Below are positions 12,891 to 60,540 of a stretch of 64,000 bases of DNA, one piece after another; the first letter of the stretch is position 1, and each line of letters starts with the position of its first letter. Position numbers and translations under genes: made by a program. The stretch covers positions 7,443,286 through 7,507,285 of the forward strand of contig NC_060902.1 in assembly GCF_014805685.1 (NCBI RefSeq), given 5' to 3'. The notes under the pieces are model-generated. The model did no database searches. It was given only the letters and a program-made list of their open reading frames with translations, and had not been told where the DNA came from. Origin of the DNA: Silurus meridionalis (Eukaryota > Chordata > Actinopteri > Siluriformes > Siluridae).

Positions 12891-15339
12891 AATGACAATC
12901 CTTCCATTAGGTGGAATTTGTATCATTGCCTATTCATGAGATGGTATTTTTGTTTTTCATAGTTATTAATTTTAAAATACTTTTTAGTTAGGGTTCTGGT
13001 TAATTTGTACCATATGGAATCACATAAAAACTGTTAGAAAATAAACATAAGAAATAAGAAAAAAATGAAAACCACATTCTGTTAATGTAAGACACAATTT
13101 GCAACTGCTGTGTCACCATGCTGCCATTTGTGTGTTTATATATTCTCAGTAACACAGGTGTAGTTATAGCCCCTGCTAATGTATTTATTATTAGCTTTTA
13201 AGCTTTTTATGGCTTCCCATGGATACTTCTCCCTCTAAAATCCTCTTTCTTAAATTCTTAACTGCAAGAAAAGCTACATTTATCAACAAAAAAAACAAGA
13301 TTCAACAAAATGTTGTTGCCCTGCAGACATTTCTTTGAAAACAGCTGATGAATAAAAAAAAAAATCTTTAAATTCATATATGTAGTGTATATTTGTACTG
13401 TCCGCCTTTTACACAAGCATTAAAAATAACTATTTTATTAATTATTATGCCATTGATTTAATGATATATTTACATAAACTGCCAGTAAAGCGTGTTTATT
13501 TTTTTCCCCTTACAGTCCATCTGATGTTTGATTTACTGCCTCCAAGATTTAAACCTAAGCCTAGCCTCACAGATGTGTCCAGTTGAATCAGGCCTTAACT
13601 AATTCCAGAGTAAATGCATGTGAACACACATAGAGTTGCCTTATATAAACTTAAACAAGATTGATTGCTTATAGAAAAGGTCAGATCACCGGCAGTCAGG
13701 TTCAACAAAGAAGCTCCATAATCAATGTCCACTAAACAGTCAATGAAGGTCAGCAAATGTTAGACAGAAACATGTTAATGCAAGCAAAACATCACAAACG
13801 GCACAGATAAAAAAACACAGATAAACACTAGCAATGACAGTTAGTATATGTAACAGGGAATGACAATGAAGTAATAAAGTCAAGGTGTAGACAAGCAGAA
13901 GTTACAATCAGATGGGGTACACAGGACGACAAATGTAAAGATGCATGGCAAATGGTGAATAGCAAGACCAACCAACCACATCTTATTTGACTGACTGACC
14001 AATTTTCCGTTACCTTTTTAAAGATATTAACCTTTTCATACCTCTTCCATAACTAAATAGTATGCCACATGCTTTTCAGCAATGCTCTCAGAAGCACTAT
14101 AATTGGCTATGGTCTGCCTCTCTTCCATTATCCTCTTATCCCTGCAGGATGAAATATGCAAGAGATTAATAACATTTCACACTTGAGTAGGAGTGTCAGT
14201 GAGTAGAGAATTTCAAGATTAAAGTGGGTACCCACACCACAAGCTGTTTGGATTTGGATAAAACAACCATCAGGTACTTTTAAGACAGAGTTTTACCTAA
14301 GCATATCCTTGCAACACAAAAGAAAGACGAGCAATTCATTTACATTCCACATGACAATGATCATTATACAGTAATTGCATTTACATCATTTAGCACATGC
14401 TCTTTTCCAGAACGATTTACGCTTTAGGGGTCTCATTAATAAATATAACATCATGGTTGTGCACTAGATCAGTGTGTACGAATGCTATCAATTCAAATGT
14501 CATGGAAACAGAAGTGAAGCATGAAAGGAAAAGACACCAGTCACAAATGCTTTTTATATGCTGAAAACTACTCTAACAAAAAACCCAGAACCTGTCAGCA
14601 TGTCAATTCTTATATTCCTCTGTCTTGATCTACACACCAGACAAGAAGTGAACATGATGTAGGAGAGGCTTTTATAAGCCACACTCATGCAGTCATAGTC
14701 AAAAGGGGACAGATTTGCTTTTTGTCTTTGAAATTATTACATTCACAGTAGAAAGAGTACAGCTTCGACCAGCTGACTACAAACAGTTAACAGAGAGCTA
14801 TAAGCGCTGTAAATGTTGGAGAAAATATTAAACACTACGAATAATATTACAATAAAAAATTATAACTGAAGCTGAATATTCCCAATATATACACAAAAAG
14901 GTGAAATATGACATTATGCAGCACCTCACACTCAGCTTTCTAAAATATTATGGTGATAAGGACATAATGTCGGTATCTGAGTTCAACATAATTTTAAAGT
15001 GTTATAAATAATAATAATAAAACTAGCAAGTCAAATATACTAGTGAAAACATCCAGTCTTCTTATTTGTTAAATTAATTTGACACTCTGTTTCTTAGATC
15101 TGGTTTATCAGAATACATTACAAGGTGTAATTATGTATTTTATTCTATTTTCTGTCTGTTTGAAGTCAGGCATGTGAAACACTCATTGCTTCCGGCCCCT
15201 TACTGCACATGACAGGGAGAGATGGCAACATTATAAAGGTCAGATTCTAACGTGTGTATCGACTAGCCGAAGTGACACCCCAGATACAGGTTTGCAGACG
15301 GCTTTAAAAGATTGGATATGTCACAGTGTGTATACTATG

Positions 15340-15341
<2 letters not shown>
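12891..15341. other. Intergenic DNA, nothing recognised
   Basis: AT-rich with no coding signal. A purine-rich low-complexity patch at 13690-13960 may be an old repeat, not identified. Confidence 0.5.
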
Positions 15342-15397
<56 letters not shown>

Positions 15398-15424
15398 AGT
15401 AAGAGAGAGAGACAGAGAGAGATA
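15342..15424. repeat. (TG)n followed by GA-rich tract
   Basis: TG run to about 15395, then an imperfect GAGA/GACA purine stretch. On the minus strand it reads as a His-Thr repeat. Confidence 0.97.
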
Positions 15425-16870
15425 GAGTGAGGAAGGGAGGGAGGCAGATAGAGGGAGAAGGAGTCGTCATAGGTCACAAGTAAATCAAAAGAAATTACAC
15501 AGCTGCCAAAGCCTGTTACTTCAACAGGGCCAAGGTAAATATGTTGCACACTCCTTTCCCTTTGCTTTTGATTCAGGCGCAAAATGCATGAAGAAATAAT
15601 CGTTTGCATTTGGTTTACTCAAATTCGCAATATATATGCTTACATCTTACATCTTTAGAGTGTATATACCTGTACAACAGACTAAACATCGTTCCTATTT
15701 TAACATAAATCTTATGTTATTATGCTCTGAAATTCAACCTATATGAAAAATACAAATTATACACCAATAGAAAATAGCCTCTAAGGCAGATCACCACAGT
15801 GACCTTTCAATGCCACACAGTGCACAACAAAAGATTGGATTTCTTTGTTCTCTGTAAACTTCAACCCTCACAATCGATCAGCTGATGATTACCTAAACCA
15901 GAATCCATTCTAAATAGAATAAATTCAGCAACCCTTTATCGGGTGAGAGAAACAAACATTTAAAGGCTATTATTGTTGGAAACACTCATAATGAACTAGA
16001 AAATTGGATCATCTTCTTGAAAATTGTGATCTGATTAGAAATCCAATATACGGATTAAAATGCACAAATAGCATCATTATAGTTATTATAGTATAGCTAC
16101 AATTTCCTTGACCTTTAATCAGTATTCTTTAAAAAAAATATAAGATAAATTCTGAACTACAGTGTCAGAACTATCACAATAAACAATGCAAAGTGATAAG
16201 ACATTGACATCATATGAACTAATACTATAATTGTTATTTATTGTTAAAGGTTTAATTCTTATGATATTAAGCTTCTCTGTGGTTTCAACCAGTGAAACTG
16301 TGATATCTGGGTAGGCCATCACAGCAAGGGGAACAACATGGGCACCAGACCGGAAAATAATCGAATTCTGTTCATAGCTCTAAGTCATAATTTCTAATAC
16401 TGTTTTTTCATTTGGACCGTAACTATGACACACACTAAATGATTTCGATTTTTATTTTTATTTTGCTGCCATGCTTCTAAAATAACATATCTTAATGTAA
16501 TGATTTGAATTAAATAAAGTACTAGATGCAGCTTGCCCAATTTTTTGAATTATAAGCAACATCAGCAAAATGAGATTACACCATCAGAGACAACAATTGT
16601 ATAATGTTATTGTGTTGATAGGATAGTCTTGGGATTGTTAGATAAATAAGATGCATATGCACATATTTGTACATTTTGACACATTTTGTTGTCAAATCTT
16701 ATTATTTCTTTGAAAATGTGACACTGTTCAGAAAATGCACTAATATACACATTTAACAAAAGGATCATCTTATGTTGTATAATATAATGTAAATTTTTAC
16801 ATCATCCCAGACCTTGTTTGTTGCACCATGATTGTGAGGAACTCAACAAAGTACAAGTGGTTTGATTTGC
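15425..16870. other. Intergenic DNA, nothing recognised
   Basis: Non-coding AT-rich sequence. Confidence 0.5.
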
Positions 16871-16889
16871 ATCTAAATTGCATATGTGA

Positions 16890-17000
16890 ACCATCCTTCC
16901 TTTCATTTTCTGTACCACTTATCCTATACAGGGTCATGGGGAGCCTGGCGCTAATCCCAGGAGACTGGGGGCATGAGGAGGACCATGTGTGTGTGTGTGT
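16890..17000. repeat. Fragment of a widespread fish interspersed repeat with short GT tail
   Basis: TTCTGTACCACTTATCC, GGGTCATGGGGAGCCTGG and ATCCCAGGAGACTGGGGGCA follow a sequence pattern very common in fish genomes (a LINE/SINE 3' region; exact family not assigned), ending in (GT)n. Confidence 0.5.
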
Positions 17001-19149
17001 TGATTAACTGAATCTATAATCTATATTATATATACGTTTCATTAACCTGATGGTGTTCATTTTTTTCCTCAGAGACGAGGCGCTCATGTTTGACATTGTG
17101 CTCAGAAATGTATTCAGTTTTTATTAAAATCTTGTGATTGGGTTTCATTGATTTATTCATTTCTTTGGTAATTAAATAATGGTAATTATATAATTGAGTT
17201 TAAATTATGTTAGCAAAGATCCTATTTTAGAGGTGCAAGTCACTGATATTAGCTTGAATAGTTATCATAACATGAATTTATTATGCATTTCCACCATTAA
17301 TAAAAGACCTAAAAGTAAAGTAATTTAACATTTAGAAAGTGAAAGGGCCTGTCATGTCACTGTGGTAGGTGTAATGACTTTGCTTTAGGGTTTACACACA
17401 ATGACTTCTAAAGGTTTTCTGATATGAATAATATAATGGCAATTTTCAAACCTTAATATAATTATTTTTGCACAGCCAAATGATGTTCACTAATATATTA
17501 TTAAAAATGATCAGACTAACATTTGCTTAAAAATGTCTCATTATTTGTACATATTATTTAAACAATATTTTAATTAATGACATGTTTTTTATATATTTCT
17601 CTACAGTCATTGGCAGAATTTTATGAATCTTATGTCAGGCTTAGTCAAGCTTCTTGGAAGACACTAAAAATCCCTCATTTCCATTCGCTAAAAATAGGCC
17701 AACTCAGAGATTTATTCGTATGACTGAATGAGAAAAGAATGAAAAATGTGCCTAAAGTGCCCCTGTGCTTATAAAATTAAATGTTTATTTTCAGAAACAT
17801 GTCCTGATACAATGAACATCATTCATATTGTTATTTTAACAGGCAGCATGTACAGTTACGAAAACAAGCAAATCCCTATTACTAAGTATGACTAGTGATA
17901 TTTTATGTTAATAATATATATGTTAAAATGCAATCATTTTTTCTAGCTCAATCATCTATTAATAAAGTGATGGAGAAGGAATTACCCTGATATTTCATAC
18001 CATATGCATACATACTGTATGGGCAAGGTGCCTGCGCTGTTTCTTTTCAATCCATTAATACAAGAAATTATGATTTCCCCTCTTCTCTGGCTTTGTTCAG
18101 TTTCTATAGAAACCAGCGGTGACAAATCTGTTCTTTTTAAGCTGAAATGATGCCAGACAGCTTCTGCAGAGACAAGCCATCCTAACGATGCCTAAAGATG
18201 GAGTACAAAATTCTACTTTATCTTAACACCATCAAATGCCTGTGCAAAAAAAGGCTCAAATCAGGCAAAATAAAAAAGGACCAAAATGAAAATGAAGGCA
18301 AATGTTTCCCAGTATATAATCATTATATTCATATCACTATGTTCACAAATATTTATATTCACATTAAGTGATGGTTAAGCCAAAGTCACTTTGGCTACTT
18401 TTATTTAAGACTAAGAAGGAACTGTTCAAACATCTTTGGAGCTCAGGTAGCTATTTTTTCTTCTATTTTCTTCTATTTTTATTCTTTGTCTAAGGGTGTC
18501 AACATCACTGGATATCTATATAAATATTGCATAAAGTCTAAATGTGACCCAGAGGCTTATGAAATACTGGTCAAGACCAGAAGCTGGAACATTAATAGGA
18601 GCACATGAATGAACAAAATCAAACGCTCAAGATGTCCTTGGTAGAAAAATAAATAAATATATATGGAATGTAGTTTTCATGTTTTCAGAGACTGCAACTG
18701 CTGCCCCCTGCTGGCTCCTATAATATAAAGATTAGCATATAAAAATATTTCTCCATAAAATTGATCTGCTAGAGCAAATACATGTGAAATATTATACTGA
18801 AAAGCAAAGCCACCTTTCAAAAATATGCAATCTGGTTTGTATATCAGAAGTTACACTTTAATACTCTACATATAACATGAAAAACAAATGAAGCCACAAA
18901 ACATTTGATTGTAACTGTTTTGAGTCATTTTGTTGTGTTTTCCCCTGAAAAACAAGTAGTAGCTACATAACCTAATTGCTTAATGAACAAATAAAGTGGC
19001 TAAAATGTATCTAAAGTTAATATAAGTCTTGATCAACTTCATTTATCTGGCTCCTGAAATTCTTCCTATTATTATTGGCAACATTGCTTTATCAGATCAG
19101 ATTAAGACTATTGGTGACTGTAATTTCTTGTAAATACTACTCACTGATT
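17001..19149. other. Intergenic DNA, nothing recognised
   Basis: AT-rich. Short open frames without family features. Confidence 0.5.
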
Positions 19150-19620
19150 CTTAGGTGGAAGGGGGCCTGGGCATTGACTGAGCCATTCCAAAATATAAAT
19201 AGTTGTTCATGGTTATGAAGGTCTATTGTAGCTTTTGCAATATGTTTATGGCCGGTGTCCTGTATTTAATCTCCATACATTTAATCTCAAACCTGGTCTG
19301 GTCCTTTGGATAAAAAGCATCAGCACAATATCATACTACAACCATTAAGATGCACTGTTGGGATGGTGTTCTGAGGAAGACTTTGAACCGTGTTAGGTTT
19401 CTACCAAATGCCTTTGAAGCAAGATAAATTCAAGTTTGCTCAATCATTTCCGCATGATTGCTGTTTCATGATGTCTTTTAGGAAACTCCAAAAAGTCAAC
19501 TGACTTTCTTCTTTCATTTCCTCTGTAAATCCTATGTTTGTGCATAGTCTGGATTAGGGTTGTCCTCTGAAGAGCATCTCTCACTTAGCTCTTCACTTCA
19601 GTCATCTATGGTTTGTTGTT
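19150..19620 (-). mobile_element. Degenerate Tc1-like element
   Basis: GGGCATTGACTGAGCCATTCC, GATGGTGTTCTGAGGAAGA and GTGTTAGGTTTCTACCAAATG follow in order the antisense of a common fish Tc1 transposase. Strongly diverged, with no frame and ends not located. Confidence 0.5.
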
Positions 19621-22467
19621 TTTTTCTCTGTAAAATACACTTCTTGACATTTGGTCATATATTTCACTGATTCACCATTATATACCTTATTTAAAGGCAG
19701 GTAGACTTAAAATAGTTATGTTGATGTTCACTGACAGAAGAACTAGAACAAAAAAACCTTGATATATTGCATTTATTTATTAGTTTGTTAGTTTGTTTTT
19801 ACAAACTTGATTGATGTATGATTCCAAAAAATTCTCTTGAGTTTCAGATTGTAACTACAAAAAAGTAAAAGGTAAAATGTATGATGCACAAACATTATTA
19901 GCCTTCAATTCTGACTCTATAAATCAAAGCATACAGGGGATATTGCTATAGGAGAGAATGAAATGGTGATTCATTCCATCTCCTTCAGCTAATGGTTCAA
20001 CCTCTGCAGTTCAGTCTTTCATCTTTTTTTTCCCCTTTTCTTTGTTATACAGCTGACCTCATTTCTGAAGTGAATCAAATCTCCACTGTCAGGCATACAG
20101 CCTTTGCTTGAGCACTAAGTGTAGGGAAGAATTAAAATCACATTGAAAATGTCACTGGTTAATTTAAAACAATCATTTTCCTCAAGCTTTCAGACTACAG
20201 AATGTAGGTTTTTAAGCACTCCTGAACACTTTTTCCTTTCCCCCATTTGTATTTGTCAGACGTGAGGCACAGTTGTAATGTTAAAATAAAATACTGCCTT
20301 ATAATAAGTTTTCAAAGATGCTGTTTTAAGCTATTAAAAAAGAAATCTGAATGTTCACCTACCTTAATTTTGTCCACCATGACACATGCTAGCATGTTTA
20401 CTTACAAAAAAGTATGTCCACCTTCCACAAACAGACACACTAAATTGCTCATGCTATGCAACTCTAATGTACCTTACAGTGTTGTTCTTTATATGTTATA
20501 ATGCCTAATCTTTCATTACATGTTCAGTAGCATCATTGGCACAGGGAAAAAAAAGAAATCCAGCTTTCAATCATCTTCAAGACATAAAATGCCATAATAT
20601 GTCAAACATTGTGAATGTGATGATTTCAAGGTAAATTTGTAAAGGATGAAATTCAGGTTTGAGTGGCATATTTCTCTCATGAATTTTAAAATAAATGTTA
20701 ATACTATTAATAGAAGCAATGAAACAACCGTACACAACCTTGACTGTTAGAGTCAAATCCCCATTGAAGCAGTTCCAGATTTGTTTGTATGAACAGAAGT
20801 TTAGCCTAAAATATTGGTTTCAATGTCCCAGCATAATAGTTTATCAGTGTTGTGTAAGCTAGCCAGCAACTGCACTTACTGAGTAGTTATGTTATTAAAG
20901 ACCTAGCCAATAGCTAAAGCTACATTCTCAAACAAGTGGAATTCCCTGCTTTTAAAATAGTGTCATAATTACTGTTCCCCTTTAAACAACATGACATGTA
21001 GTCTGTATCTGTCTGTATGCTGTATGTAGAGTATATGATTTTGATACTTCATTTTGTTTGGTTATGTTTCCAACGTCATATTTCCTATTAAGTAATTCTG
21101 GAAGCCTATTGGGACGAGCGGAAAAAGAATTTCCAGTACATAACATAATGGACATTTTTAAGTAGCTTTGACTCAGCAGTCTATCACTCTATTTTCACGA
21201 AGAGCCTAGCAAAAAACTGCACACGTACCTGCTTAATTTCTCGTTAGCTACTAAATCTTTCATTTTCATTCACGTATTAAATGCTTACATATTCAAAGTT
21301 TAAATTAAGCTATTGTTCTGTCTTAAGTGGAAATTAAGGCAACAGACAACCTGTTGTAAGTACATTTTTTATTTGCTAAAAGATATTTGATAAATAAACT
21401 GGTTTATACAATTACTGTAATTGCTGCTTAAGATTTAAGCTGCTTTAATTGCTTTCACTTACTTACAGAATATAACTATATTGCTAAAAATAATAAGTGT
21501 ATATCATGCAATGGCTAAAGTATACTTTAAGTTATTAAAGGGCAAATGTTCTTGGTTCATAATATTGAGCTTTTCCATTATACCCTGTCTATCGTTATAG
21601 TAATTTTTCAGTAAAAGCTTTTCTTTTATGTCTTTTGTTTTCTTAATTTTCGTACTTGTCTCCTCTTTTTCTCTCCTATTTTTTCCTTTCTCATGCACAC
21701 TTCTTCCTGCTTCATCCCATTCTTTCCTCATCCTGTCCCCTTCCCTTGCCAGCCTTTGACTAGCTCAAGGGCATTTGTGCACTGACGCAACATGCAGATG
21801 CACGACTGCCTTCATTGCATTTTAGTCTTTCCACTGCTTCTGTTAGCTATCATTTGCATCCTATTACAGTTACTCATAAAGCCTCATCATTTGCATTTTA
21901 CATCTGGTATTATTGTAACAAATGCCCAGCATAGCCAAATCAAGCTTACTTTTGCACAGAAGAAAGGGGTGGAAATTAGTGATTGTCTTCAACTGGAGTC
22001 TGGACATGATAGTTTGGATGGCTTCCATAATAATACATAAAAAATGCTCTCAATATAGTTTAAACGCAAAAAAAATTAAATAAAAAAATAAATATTCACC
22101 ACATTTTGTACATTTTTAAATAAAATCAAGACATAAAGTATGAGCTTAGCTCTTGGGACTTTCAATCATTTGGCAGTGGCACAGTGCATAAATTTAGTAC
22201 AAACAGATATTCAAATCAATTTCAAGATCAAGATCTTCAAATAATTTTCTGGAGGCAGAAATTAGTGCAGCTGTAGTTGTGCGTATTTTATCAAAAAAGG
22301 CAGGCAGATATTTCCAAAAATGTCGAGCAAGATCAGTGTTCGAAACAGGCACTGGTAAGGCAAAAAACCAGAGCAGCGAACACAGCAATATAATGCTCAG
22401 TAATGCCATATGCAAAACAAAAAGCAGTTGCTTTCAGGAATGGTTGTTTTAAAAAATAAAGTGTGTA

Positions 22468-22470
<3 letters not shown>
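19621..22470. other. Intergenic DNA, nothing recognised
   Basis: AT-rich on both strands. No gene, RNA or repeat that I can support. Confidence 0.5.

Positions 22471-22505
<35 letters not shown>
22471..22505. repeat. (GT)n microsatellite
   Basis: Uninterrupted GT run of about 35 bp. Confidence 0.97.
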
Positions 22506-22506
<1 letters not shown>

Positions 22507-23679
22507 TTGTGGACAGGTTTGCATGATTAAATGTCTGGTGACTGTGAACATGACAATGTGTCTCTTGGTATACAGTATGTAGTCCATGATAGCTATATTT
22601 GAAGGCTGTGGAGTGGAAAAAATAAGGGGTGATAGAAATTAGTGTCACTGCACAGGTTAGGGTTAAGAATGTTGTACCCTGAAACTCACACTGAATCAGG
22701 TACTCTTTCTGATTAATTCTGTAATTGGAGTATTGTTTTTTACAATGTATTGCCAGTCAGGCCCTCATTACTGTAAGGGAATGAAGGTTTGGTGTGTGCA
22801 TGTTTGCAGTGATGCAGCAAATTCTAACGTATTCACACACAAAAAGTTGCCGATTTCTTGGTTAGGCCTCTCTGTTGCCTGTTAGCATAGCACAAAAGAA
22901 GCAGAGAGTATCAGTGATGTTTTCAAAAAGCATTTGCAGTATTCTGGCAGGTCAGTGAGGAAATCAACAGCCATGTGAGACCAGGGTGCTTGGAGCTTTG
23001 GCAGGAGATTACTGGCAGACAGATATCAAAGCACCTTTGTTGGGGGGGGGGTGGGGTGTTGTTAGAAATGTTAGTATCTTCTCTTTCAGGCAAGTAAAGA
23101 AATGTAACCACTTTCTTTAGGACAGGCACCACTGGGCCTGACAATGGTATGGGTGCTTGTATTCAAGGTTTTTGTGGTTGGTAAGTATCATGAATAGGCA
23201 GGGGCTATTTTCACAGCTAGGACCTCACTGTTTCTGATGTCAGTGCCAGATAACTTCTTTGGGGAAGGCGTAATTTTAGGCTTCTCCCAGAATCATTGTG
23301 ACAAGATAACTTCAACCCATTTCACAAGCATCTAGACAGAAGCTTTCGTAGAAACAGGTTGTTTAAAGATGAAATCTGTGATAAATGTAACTTTGAACTG
23401 GTTGAAAGCCATTTCAGCTGCAGGACTCCAGGCCCAGTGCTTGGTGCAAGAGATGCACTATGGAACTGTAGCCCTTGATAAATCATTGATGGAGGTTGGT
23501 GAAAGCTGAGAAAAATCTTTCCTTGAACATTTTAGGGACTGACAATTCTGCCTTGAACTGCTACATGGTGACTATTTGGGCTGATAATGTAGCCCAGGAA
23601 AAAGATGGTGCACAAGTGGAACTCACACTATTCCTTTTAAAAATGCACACACTGAAGAACTTAATGGATGTACAGCACC

Positions 23680-25140
23680 TTGGGGTTTTTAAAAGGGGCA
23701 AATGTACACATATCCTTTACTTAAGTAGAAGTACAGATACTCATGTTTTAAAAGACTCTGGTAAAATTGAAGTATTGACTATCCTTTTTTATTCAAGTTA
23801 AAGTAAAGAAGTTTGGGCTCTGACATGTACTTAGTCAAGTAAAAAGTAGCCATTACTACTACGTTTTAATGTCATGCTGGTAACTGAACCTCACATCATA
23901 ATAATATTAGGGTTATCAATTAATTAAAATATTTTAATAAATAAAAATTATTAAAAATAATTTTATACTCCAAGGCCAACATAGGCATGAACAAATATTG
24001 ATATTATTGAAATATTGATTTATGCAAATGTATGTGTATTATTAGTCAATACATATTTAACATGGAGCATGAAGACAATGAATATGTTTTAAATTACCTA
24101 AATCATTAGGACACCAAACAGCCTTTGCTATGTTTCCACATGAATAAGTAAATGAGGTGATTCCAGAGAAATTGTACCTCTTTTAACATTCATACTGGTT
24201 ACATAATCAGAGAATATTTGTTTTCGATGTTGTGAAAACTGTTTCTATTCATATATCTATTATGTCTGTACGGCAAGTATTCACTGATATTTAGGTTGTT
24301 TTGTTTATGTCTGTAAAGAGAGATGACAGCAAGAGATGGCAGAGAGCACCCCCTGTCTATTTTCTTTATTTTACAGAAGTGCAGCGTTTTGTTGTTATGA
24401 ATGTATGCAAATAAAACTAGACTTCTTATAGATTCAGGTGATGTATTGCTCTTATCTGTACAATAAAAAAATACAGATTAATTTAAGTTTGTTTCGCCGT
24501 TATAAGGAAAAGTGGCACAAAACGCGCCGGTGCATTTGTCGACCACAAAAGTTTGCATTATGGAGGATTCTGATGCTTAATTTTAAACGTGGCACATCAG
24601 TAAAACAAATGTTATCTGGTTAAAAAAAATTTGGGGTGGAGTTTATTATTGTTTTTATATCTGTGTAAAGAAAGGACATTGTGAATAAATTTGTCTTGCG
24701 CTGAAGGTTTTCATTTCATCTTTCTTTATTTATTGATTTATATTTTTTATGAAAAAAACAGAAAAGTCTCTGTTCTTAGTCATGTTTACATCACTGACTC
24801 CCTCTTCCTCATCCATGTTAACCCCATACTTTTTATTGCCTTCTGCCTTGCTGAATATTAGCTTTGAAAACTACGTCTGTGCTGTGTGATAGCCAGGAAA
24901 TTATTCACCAGTGATAGATTAAAAAAGCAGAAATTATGTTGATGGGCTGAAAATGACATGCAGTAAGAAGAAAAAATATTGATCATGTCACCAAATAGAT
25001 TAAAACTAGCAAGTAACAACCCTTGTTGGAAAATGTAAGAAGTAAAAGTAGTAGTAGTAAATATTGAAATACTGATACCAGAAAAATCTACTTAAGTACA
25101 GTAACGAAGTATTTGAACTTTGTTACTTCCCACCTCTGAA
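23680..25140. mobile_element. hAT-like non-autonomous element nested in the Ty3/gypsy relic
   Basis: The right end reads inward as CAGAGGTGGGAAGTAACAAA (25138-25119), followed by TACTGTACTTAAGTAGATTT, a classic fish hAT-type terminus. The left side has CCTTTACTTAAGTAGAAGTA at about 23713. The flanking pol pieces are contiguous in the parent element. No clean target duplication was seen, so the left edge is approximate. Confidence 0.65.
23908..24120 (+). repeat. AT-rich interspersed repeat, third copy
   Basis: TTAGGGTTATCAATTAATTA followed by CCAACATAGGCATGAACAAA and a GGAGCATGAAGA block in the same order as the 32257 copy, diverged. Confidence 0.5.
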
Positions 25141-26100
25141 GTGGGAGGAGCACACTAAAATATTGTCAATGTTAGGGATGAGTTTTTTTCCAGCATGCCC
25201 TGCAGGACGTTGTTTATCACCCATTGGAACACTGAGGGGGTATAAGAAAGCCCATACAACATTACAACATACTCATAGTGGCCAAAGGCAGGGCACCATT
25301 TTCTACTCCTCCCCCTGTCATAGTTGTTCAAGGGCCGCTGGGAAAAGAGACAGAAGTGAACTGTACTTAATAGTGATTATGCTTAAGCTCAATAGTTGAT
25401 GCATGACCATTGCCAATCCCCTTTCTTTTTCACAAAGAAGAACCCAGCAAGTAAAGTGGACAGACAGATGTTACATTCCAGGAGAGCTTTTTAGATATTC
25501 CCCCTTGGACTGGGGGTAAAAATATGGTGTGGGAGAGTGACCCCAATGAGTCTTCTGTTAATGCCATGGACATTGTCATATAAGGTCATGGAAGCAGCGT
25601 TGCTTACTGTGTTGTTTTTCCCTCTTTTTATATCTAAGATCAGTGCATCCCAATGCCTCTAAAACAAGCAGTCTAGGTGAATGGAAAAGTTAATAACCAC
25701 TGCAGACTGCAACTGTATGCGTCCACTATTTACCCTCAGGTGAATGATAAAACTACAAACCATTTGTATGCTGATGTTGACTCCTCCAATTGCTCCCACA
25801 CCACTTGTGGCCTGTCTTTGTCACCTCAGACTCCACTTTGTGTTTGGCAGAATACAATAAGCATTGCAGTAGGAATCAGTTAGAAGGAGCTATCACACTA
25901 TAAACTTGTCCAGTGCTGGCATTGGTGGCTGGGATGCCTGGTCTAGAGTGCAGAGTAATGCAGTAGAAGCAAGAGCTTGAGGTTAACTTTTGCGTTGAGA
26001 TCAGCCAGACAAACTCCGGTGCTGGCACAAGAACTTCATTAAATCTAAACTCAAAATCTTCTGGTCACTAATGCAGGACTGTCACCACTCAGCTAGCATT

Positions 26101-60344
<34,244 letters not shown>

Positions 60345-60453
60345 CACCTCCTAACAGCCTGCGAGCGAAAAGCGGGTAAAGCCAAAGATCCGAGTCGGAG
60401 CATGCGAGGACAAAACCAGTCCCGACTCCAAAGCGCCTCGCGACCAAACTCAA

Positions 60454-60494
60454 ACACGCGCGCGCGCGTCCACACACGCACACACACGCGCACG
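60454..60494. repeat. Alternating CG/CA tract upstream of slc6a11 exon 1
   Basis: (CG)n followed by (CA)n with interruptions, about 110-150 nt upstream of the start codon. Such alternating purine-pyrimidine DNA is a Z-DNA candidate. Confidence 0.75.
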
Positions 60495-60540
60495 CTACTT
60501 ACACACGGGGCGCGAGAGCGCATCATAGACGCATGTTTGA

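Larger units (their letters stand above)
22860..26100 (-). mobile_element. Ty3/gypsy retrotransposon pol relic, interrupted
   Basis: Read antisense, the order on the minus strand is reverse transcriptase (about 25640 down to 25150, resuming at about 23680 to 23480), RNase H (about 23480-23150) and integrase (about 23030-22900). Anchors include CTTTTTCACAAAGAAGAACC near 25430 (RT), CAGCATGCCCTGCAGGACGT near 25190, and GTCAGTGAGGAAATCAACAG near 22954 (integrase). Frames are destroyed. No LTRs were located, and the extent above 25640 is a guess. Confidence 0.65.

Noticed and set aside
60345..60347. GTG at 60347 as start codon of slc6a11
   Set aside because: The ATG at 60344 is one codon downstream and an in-frame TAG sits just upstream. 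A GTG start is not expected in a vertebrate gene.
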